Assembly (NCBI GenBank): GCA_018894105.1
Contig: CM032118.1
Span: 35,072,690-35,136,689, forward strand
Length of the DNA: 64,000 bases
Source of the DNA: Jacaranda mimosifolia
Taxonomy: Eukaryota; Streptophyta; Magnoliopsida; Lamiales; Bignoniaceae
Direction of reading: 5' to 3'
Position numbers and translations under genes: made by a program. Positions 57,014 through 64,000 of this stretch are shown piece by piece. The notes under the pieces were generated by a model. That model was not told the DNA's origin, did not search any database, and worked only from the letters and a program-made list of their open reading frames with translations. The stretch's first letter is position 1. The number at the start of each line of letters is the position of its first letter.

Positions 57014-57494
57014 AAAAATCTCAAGAAGTATAGTTGCATTTAATCCATTAATTTGGTGGTCCTAAGTGAGAGGACTGCTACTTAGCTCCACAAAAGGTAT
57101 ACATTACTTTGGGATCAAAGTAATTTGCAGCCGCATCACTCAGACGTTACCACCCTCTTTCAAAATAAGCTTTTTACTATTGGGCGTAAGGTAATGTTGC
57201 ATCATTCACTTTATTGCAGCCTCACTAGACACGCGTTAAGCCATCCTCGTTGAAAATAAGCCCTTAATTATTAGGCATAAGATAATGTCACATCATTCAC
57301 TTAATTGAAAACAAACAAATGCACGGATGGAAAATGACAAGGAGTTGGATAAGGTAGCACCCACAGAATTATAGATATTTTATTCATTAGAATTTCTTAT
57401 CTAAATTGTTTTCTTATTGATTTGTATTTTCTATTGCAACTAGGATTGTTTTCCTTTAAAGTTTATGGGCATGTTTATTTTGCATCATATATTT
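57014..57494. other. Spacer with a diverged duplication of about 95 bp
   Basis: Segments 57130-57215 and 57218-57305 are related (GCAGCC(G/T)CA(T/C)CACT, AAAATAAGC, GGTAATGTTGCATCATTCAC). No gene. Confidence 0.55.
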
Positions 57495-59267
57495 TGTTAA
57501 TCCTTTGATGATTTTGTATAAGTTTTAGAGTTTTAATTATGGTAATATTTTTTGCATGATAAATATAAATTATTTTCAGAAATTTACTAGAACCTACTTT
57601 ATGCTATTCAGAAATGATCTTATGCTGACTGAAACTTATCTTCTCTTATATTGATTTTGATAGCATATCCTTATATTTGATTTAGCACATCACATCTTTT
57701 ATTTATGGAAGGAAAATCATGTTGCTGATATTGAATTTAAACATGTGCTCATCACAGCTAAATTACATGAATGTAATATATGGAATGATTAACTAATGGC
57801 TTCTTTCCTTTTTGATAACCTTTTAATACTTTAAGGAAAGAGCATTTTTTTGCATGGACTATTAAATTATCTTCAAATAATTTGCAAAGATTTTATAAAT
57901 CCCGTCTGGAATCTGCTTTCCATAAATAACTGGATTTTAACTTACCTTTTTCATGGAGATCATTCTCATATCTCTCATATTGGGAAAGTCTATCCTTCTT
58001 GGCTCTAAATCTTGCATCTCTAGCTTACTAAAATATATTTATCTAATTTAGATGCCATAATTATTTCAAACTATGCTTTCCTTATTTATCTGCTGGAATC
58101 TGTTAGAATTCACTTTCCTTATTTCATATGATCACTTAAGGATTCTAGCTTACAATTCATATCTTCATTTAATAAGAAAGAAAACCAGCTTTACTGCATC
58201 ATTAATTGAGTCTGCAATCATGGATCTAACAACTTTTTACCTTATAGAATGTTTCCTTATTTGTATCTAATGGTCACTTACCAAACTGGAACTTATAGCT
58301 ATTCGTAGTACATCTATATATTGAAAAATATGCAATATTATAAAAGTAAATCACTTAGTCGGGAGAAAACATTGTTAAGTGTATTGAGAAGTTGTGTGAT
58401 ACTCTCTTACACGTTCTTGTGCTTAATTGTTTCTAATTCATTGCTCTATATGTGATTTCGAGGGACCTTGTGGTGAACAAGGTCAAGTGGAGCTTGCATT
58501 TGACGGAACTTGGGGAGATGAACACAAGACGGTTTGTGTCACGAAAAACCTAGTGGTGAAGAGGGACGGGAGTTGTACTTGCTCTCGAGGGACCCTGTGA
58601 AGAAAACAAATGAGCGATTGGTTGCTCTAAGGACCACTATATGAAGAAACCAGTAGACGGTATTACTTGGAACTTTTTGTAGAGTTCTTGGTTTTGGTTT
58701 GAAAGAAGAGATAAAAGCTTGGTATGGAGTGGCAGCAACTCGTGCATTAGTCTACAGAGGTTGTGCAAGTGAACCTAGCAGAAGTTCCCCTAGACTTGTT
58801 CACAAGCTGCTGGTTTCAATAGTGCTCTAGAACTTACCTCATCCCATCTGGGATTCTAGTGTTGCTCTTTGCAAAGAGTTGGTTTTTTACCCTACTAGGG
58901 TGTTTTTGTTCCTTACACTTTTATTACTATCAAATTACTATTTTTATTTACAAAAACATTCTCATACACTTATTAATTTGACAAGTTTAAAATTCTAAGT
59001 GAAAGCTTAGGTAGAGAATGTAAGCTTGCCGAATCTCTATAAATATCAGTGTCTATTTACTATTGCATTTACTACTTTTCTTATCACTTGTCTAACTGGT
59101 ATCTTAACTAATACTTATAAATTTCAATTAGTAACTAAAACTATTTTTCTGCAAAAGACTTAAATAGTTTTTGAAAAGGCCAAAAAGTATTTTGAGTGAT
59201 AAGCTTCTGCTGCATTAAAATCTCTTAAGTCTAATCCATCCCCCTCTTAGGTATATAATCACTCACA
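57495..59267 (+). repeat. 5' LTR of the copia element
   Basis: TGTTAATCC...CACTCACA, 1773 bp. The last 940 bases align well with solo LTR 46330-47280. The first 800 bases are about 450 longer than in the solo LTR and only partly alignable. Confidence 0.82.
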
Positions 59268-59268
59268 A

Positions 59269-59281
59269 TTGGAATCGGAGC
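59269..59281 (+). other. Primer-binding site of the copia element
   Basis: TTGGAATCGGAGC differs at two positions from the usual TTGGTATCAGAGC initiator tRNA-Met site and starts one base after the LTR. Confidence 0.7.
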
Positions 59282-59354
59282 ATTGGTTCTCTATATTGTG
59301 GTATAAATACTATAGTAAAAGATCTTATGACCACTAATATTTTTATTGTCTTTA

Positions 59355-60900
59355 CAGAAGGGCAATAGCACAACTGGCCTCCACTGTTTGATGGTTCCAA
59401 CTATGCTATGTGGAAAAACCAGATGCAAGAATACATAATTGCCCTGGATTTTGATTTATGGGATGTGGTCAATGAAAGGCCGACGTTTTCAATGAAATTA
59501 GTTGACAGAAAAATGGATCTAAAGGAGAGATGTGAGTTTCCTAATGATGATAAAAAAGGCTATCTCAGGGCCAAAAACATTCTGTCATGTGCTATCACCA
59601 AAGAGGAGTATAACCAAGTCAGTACATGTGCTATAGCAAAGCAAATATGGGACATGTTGCAAGTGACCCACGAAGGTACCAGTCAGGCTCGACAAGAGAG
59701 GATTGCTCTTCTCATTCACAAGTATGAAATGTTCCAGACAAAGCCTGATGAGACCATAAGCTAGATGTACGCACGCTTCATGGAAATTATAAATCATATA
59801 TTCGCACTCGATAGAACCATAAATGAAGATGAGCAAGTCCAACAGATTCTTAGATTGCTTCTAAAAGAATGGACGCCAAAAGTAACTACCCCTCAAGAAG
59901 CTCATGATCTTAGCAAAATGACCATCGGTGAACTGATTGGATCTCTCACAACCCATGAGATGACGTTGCTAAACAAAGAAGAAGGTTCGAAAAAAAAGGT
60001 AAAAAGAACATTGCTTTTAATACCGATCATGATTCTGACACAGAACTCCGAAAAGATCTTGATGAAAACCAGGTTGAGGATGAAATTGTTCTAATTTTTT
60101 GAAGGTTAAAGTAACTGACAAACCTTAAAAGAAAATTTTGAAACAACAGGTCAAATAGAAAAGAACCAATTTAGAAACTGCAAATACCAAGCTACCTCGC
60201 TGCTACGAATGCAATGAAATCAAAAACAGAAAATTAAATTGTCCCTGATTGAAAAAATATGTAAAACAAGCCAAAGCTAAGGCGATGGTAGCCACATGGG
60301 ACGAATCCGATAGTGAGAAATTTGACAATGAAGAGAATTGCTTCATGATAAACTAAGTAAGTACCTCTTCATACTCTGATTGTGATTCTAGTGATGAAAT
60401 TGACATTGATGAGGATATGCAAAAATTGCTTAAGCTCTATGAAATTCGTGCAAAAATGCTTGTTGATAAAAATAATGCTTTGCAAGAAAAAGTGAACTAT
60501 TTGCAAGAAGAATTGGATAGGGCTCATAAAGATAAATTTGATATGAAAATGACTAAAAGCAGAGAGACCCTTGATGCTGAATATAAGAAGAAGATGAATG
60601 ATTAGCTCACTAAAGAGAACAATTCCTTAAAAAAGTAGGTTGAAAAAATTAGCCATGAAATCACAGGAAAAGTGATTGTTAAGGAATGCTTTCATGTTGA
60701 GGATGATCTAGGTGAATGTTCCACAAGTGTCAAACACACACATATGGATGTTCCACCTAGACATAATGTTTAGAAGGGTCGGAATTCCAAAAATCGCATA
60801 AACTAAAGAAAAACAAAATTGGTTTCTACTGCTTCCAGAATGAATTTCAAACATATTTGAAAAATTTACTTTACTTGTGGTAAATCTAGTCATGTCAATT
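59355..60900 (+). pseudogene. Copia gag pseudogene
   Basis: UBN2-type gag: PPLFDGSNYAMWK near 59378-59415, then the domain to about 60000 with stops at 59352 and 59762-59764 and a frameshift near 59990. A charged segment with heptad-like leucines (60417-60650) is probably a coiled coil. Two zinc-knuckle-like sites are decayed: CYECNEIKNRKLNC (about 60200) and TCGKSSHVNYRC (about 60873-60908). Confidence 0.85.
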
Positions 60901-61039
60901 ATAGATGTCTGGTTGAGAAAATTATTGGTACCAAGTTTGTTTGTGTAAGAAAGTCATCTGCTGCTAATCCTGAAGGACCTAACTTAATTTGGGACCTAAA
61001 ACAAACTAATTTCTTACATGTACAGGCCAAGGAACATTT

Positions 61040-61520
61040 TCAGAAATAGAAGTGGTACTTGGATAGTGGATGTTCTAGGCATATGTCTGGGGATGCATCC
61101 ATGTTTCTTAAGTTTAACCATTGTTTTGCAGGAAATGTTCTCTATGTAGACAACACAAAAGGACACATAATAGGTAAAAGTACTATTGGTAAACAGACTG
61201 GTACTTCCATTGATAATGTATGGCTTATAGAAGGCCTTAAGTATAACTTGCTTAGTTTTAGTTAACTGTATGATGAAGGTTATAAGGTTAAGTTCCATCC
61301 TTCTCACTGTGTTATCAAGCAAAATGAGAATCTGGTTTTTATTGCTACCAGGGATGGATATGTTTACTATATAACCTTTGATGATTTAACCTATCAAAAT
61401 GTAGAGTGTTTAGCTGTTTCAAATGAAGAATGCTGGAAATGGCATAGAAGAATGGGTCACATAAACATGGAGCTTATATCTCATCTCATAAAAAAAGATC
61501 TTGTCAAAGGGTACCCAAGT
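61040..61520 (+). pseudogene. Copia protease and pre-integrase region, broken
   Basis: The protease active site DSGCSRHMSG (from 61062) is preserved. A stop follows at 61263-61265. The pre-integrase zinc motif WHRRMGH lies at about 61440-61460; a stop near 61522 ends that frame. Confidence 0.85.
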
Positions 61521-61540
61521 TAAATTTCTCCAAGGATAGA

Positions 61541-62365
61541 ATGTGTGATGCGTGCCAAATGGGGAAACAAATCCGAACATTTTTCAAACCAAAGAATGAG
61601 GTCACAACTTTCAGCCCATTGGAACTTCTGCACATTGACTTATTCGGACCAATGAAGACTACTTCCTTTGAAGGTAAAAGATACGTGTTTGTTATAGTAG
61701 ATGATTATACTCATTTCACATGGATTGTATTCCTTGCTTATAAAAACGATGCTTTAAGTTTCGTCATTCCACTTACTGCAAGGCTTCAAAATGAAAAAGG
61801 TTATTTCATTAAGAAAATCCTAAGTGACCATCGAACTGAGTTTGATGAAATAAACTTTACTTTGTTTTTTGAAGCACATGGTCACATTCATGACTTGTAT
61901 GCTCCTAAGACTCCCCAACAAAATGGGGTAGTTAAAAAAAAATCCAAATTTGCAAGAAGCTGCTAGAACCAAGCTTAATGAATATGATTTTCCAAAATTC
62001 TTTTGGGGTGAAGACATGAATATGGCTTGTTATGTGGCAAATTGTGTTTTCTTAAGACCACTTTTGAGAAAAACCTATATGAATTATGGCACAATAAAAT
62101 TCCAATCATTTCTTATTTTCATGTCTTTGGTTGCAAATGTTTTATTCGTAATGATAGAGATTATTTGACAAAGTTTGATTCCAAAGTTGATGAGGCAATC
62201 TTTGTTGGTTACTCAATGCATAGTAAAGCTTATTGTGTTTTTAACAAAAGGAAAAGAACTGTTCAAGAATCCATGCATGTGATTTTTGGTGAAACTAACC
62301 CATTTTATGCCAAGAAAACCCTGAGAAAAGAAGTTGCAGGATTAGAAGAACTAATTAAAATTTGA
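61541..62365 (+). pseudogene. Copia integrase, broken
   Basis: The integrase core shows the first Asp in HIDLFGP (about 61630) and the second in LSDHRTEFD (about 61825). At the third position (about 61920-61945) the family sequence QNGVVE(R) reads QNGVVKKK in a run of A and the frame shifts, so the catalytic Glu is lost. The remainder continues in two other frames to 62365 (VFGCKCFI, AIFVGYS). Confidence 0.87.
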
Positions 62366-62569
62366 ACCCTAAGCCATCAACATCAAATCAAGAGAAACCG
62401 GAATCATTTGAGAAAACAAATCCCACTTATGAACTTAATTCCAGTGAGTTAGTAGAAAGGGCTTAACAAAGAACCAGAAAGTTCAAGCATGCTTCCAGTC
62501 ACCCCACTGACAAAATCATTGGAGATCCACAAGCTGGAATAACTAACAGATCCAAAACCAAACAAGTTC

Positions 62570-64000
62570 CCTAGATGAATCCAATTGTGCCCTTATTTCA
62601 ATGATTGAACCTAAGGACATTAAAGAGGCACTAAAAAATCCATTTTAGATTGAAGCAGTGAAGGAAAAAATGGCTCAATTTGAAAAGAATGAAGTCTGGA
62701 ATCTTGCAAAATGACTATTAGACCATTTAGTCATTGGTACCAAGTGGGTGTTTAGAAACAAGCTAGATGAAACGACAAAGTTACTAGAAACAAAGCCTGA
62801 CTGGTAGCTAAAGGCTACAATTAACAAGAGGGCATTGACTATGATAAAACATTTACTCTAGTTGCAATGTTAGAATCAATTAGATGGATGTAAAAAGTTT
62901 GTATCTCATAAAAAGTTTTTGCTCTATCAGATAGACGTAAAAAGTACTTTTCTAAATAGATTCATAAAAGAGGAAGTTTATGTAGAGCAACTACCCAGTT
63001 TTGAAAGTTTTCCTCATCATGTTTTTAAACTGACAAAGGCTTTACATAGATTAAAACAAGCTCCTAAGGCTTAGTATGATATTTTGAGCAACTTTCTCAT
63101 AAAAATGATTTTTCTATTGGAATCTTAGACAACACATTGTTCACTAAGCACCGAGAAAATGGTTCCTATATTGTTCAAATATACGTTGATGACATTATCT
63201 TTGGTGCTACAATGATATACTTTGTCAAGAGTTTGTTAAGAAAATGAAACAGGAATTTGAAATGAACTTAATAGGAGATCTCAATTTCTTCTTGAGACTT
63301 CAAGTAAAGCAAACTCAAAAAGGAACATTCATCTCTCAAGAAAAGTATACAAAAGAGCTTCTAAAGAAGTTTGGAATGAGTGAATGCAACCCTACAACCA
63401 CTCCCATGAGTACAAATACCAAACTGGAACTTGATGAGGACGGTAAGAATGTAGACGAGAAAGTTTACAGAGGTATGATTGGTAGCTTACTCCATTTAAC
63501 TGCTCCAGATATTATGCTTTCCACATGCTTATGTGCTAGATTCTAGTCCAATCCAAAGGAATCCCATTTAAATGTTGTAAAAAGGATATTGAGATATCTT
63601 AAGGGAGCATCCAATAATAGCTTATGGTATCCACATTCTAAATCCTTTAAATTCATAAGCTATTCTGATGCGGACAATGCTGGTTGCAAGATAGACAAGA
63701 AAAGTACTAGTGATGGTTACCAACTGTTGGAAAATTACCTCGTTTCATGGTGCAGTAAAAAGTAAAGTGTAGTTGCATTATCCACAACCGAGGAAGAATA
63801 CATGGCCTTAGGGAATTGCTGTACCTAAGTACTATGGATGAAACGTATCTTGCATGACTTTGGTATAAACGTGTCTTGTGTACCTATCTTTTGTGATTTT
63901 ACTAGTGCTATAAGTATTTCCAAAAATCCAGTATTACACTCACACTATAAGCACATTGAAATTAAACATCATTTCTTGCGTGATCATGTGCTTAACGGTG
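62570..64000 (+). pseudogene. Copia reverse transcriptase and RNase H, broken and cut by the window end
   Basis: Reverse transcriptase fragments begin near 62580 (EPKDIKEALKNP), with many stops between 62640 and 63130. The catalytic box YVDD is intact at 63182-63193. An open stretch at 63244-63546 includes GDLNFFLRLQVKQT and KLYRGMIGSLL-like sequence (here KVYRGMIGSLL). RNase H begins near 63655 (SYSDADNAGC), keeps LSTTEEEYMAL (about 63778), and runs to 64000. Confidence 0.9.

Larger units (their letters stand above)
57495..64000 (+). mobile_element. Ty1/copia retrotransposon (Sirevirus-like), decayed, right end outside window
   Basis: 5' LTR 57495-59267, primer site from 59269, then gag, protease, integrase, reverse transcriptase and RNase H in the copia order (integrase before reverse transcriptase). 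The window ends inside RNase H. Long LTRs, a UBN2-type gag with a coiled-coil insert, and the reverse transcriptase/RNase H sequence resemble the Sirevirus (SIRE/Maximus) lineage, which is inference. A solo LTR of the same family is at 45966-47280. Confidence 0.9.

Noticed and set aside
1..64000. tRNA, rRNA or a Cassandra-type 5S-bearing TRIM
   Set aside because: I looked for typical tRNA arms and 5S promoter motifs and saw none convincing. The initiator tRNA-Met matches are retrotransposon primer sites.

Overview
This window looks like a repeat-rich, AT-rich intergenic stretch of a eudicot nuclear genome. The evidence is an endogenous caulimovirid, an L1-type LINE, Ty3/gypsy and Ty1/copia elements with plant-type primer sites and gag domains, a CACTA element with a plant accessory transposase gene, Mutator-like (MULE) and hAT elements, and one plant cytochrome P450. 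I cannot name the species or family. I saw no tRNA, rRNA, CRISPR array or bacterial-style operon.

Layout. 1-2132: broken endogenous pararetrovirus, two fragments in opposite orientation. 2390-5493: decayed L1-type LINE ending in a poly(A) tail. 5672-8187: 2.5-kb foldback element with arms of about 1.2 kb. 8404-15973: gypsy-type element A (two LTRs, gag, no pol; CTTAA target duplication). 15974-17207: hairpin and TAA-rich sequence. 17208-20462: solo LTR C. 20742 onward: probable Helitron end. 21981-26449: element B (minus strand), same gag-only family as A, with its 3' LTR truncated. 26450-29795: element E, an unrelated gag-only gypsy element on the minus strand. 29796-34106: CACTA element with a broken multi-exon accessory gene. 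34107-38815: tandem AT-rich repeats and several MITEs.

38816-40321 holds the only intact gene, a single-exon CYP96A-like cytochrome P450 of 501 residues. Downstream are two nested MULE-type elements (40787-44364; the outer one has a perfect 9-bp target duplication and may carry a captured spliced transcript), a hAT element (44450-45180), a Tourist-like MITE split by a copia solo LTR (45856-47496), assorted MITE debris, solo LTR D (53886-57008), and a decayed copia element whose 5' LTR starts at 57495 and whose RNase H domain runs off the window at 64000.

Best leads. Four diverged LTRs (A, B, C, D) share their ends and a small stem-loop near the LTR 3' end, with a paired base change in the stem. 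They carry unrelated tandem arrays in the interior. Elements A and B both pass directly from gag to the polypurine tract through homologous noncoding DNA, so loss of pol is probably a family trait. Nothing here is a clearly new cellular system; the novelty is in mobile-element structure. All coordinates and comparisons were made by eye.
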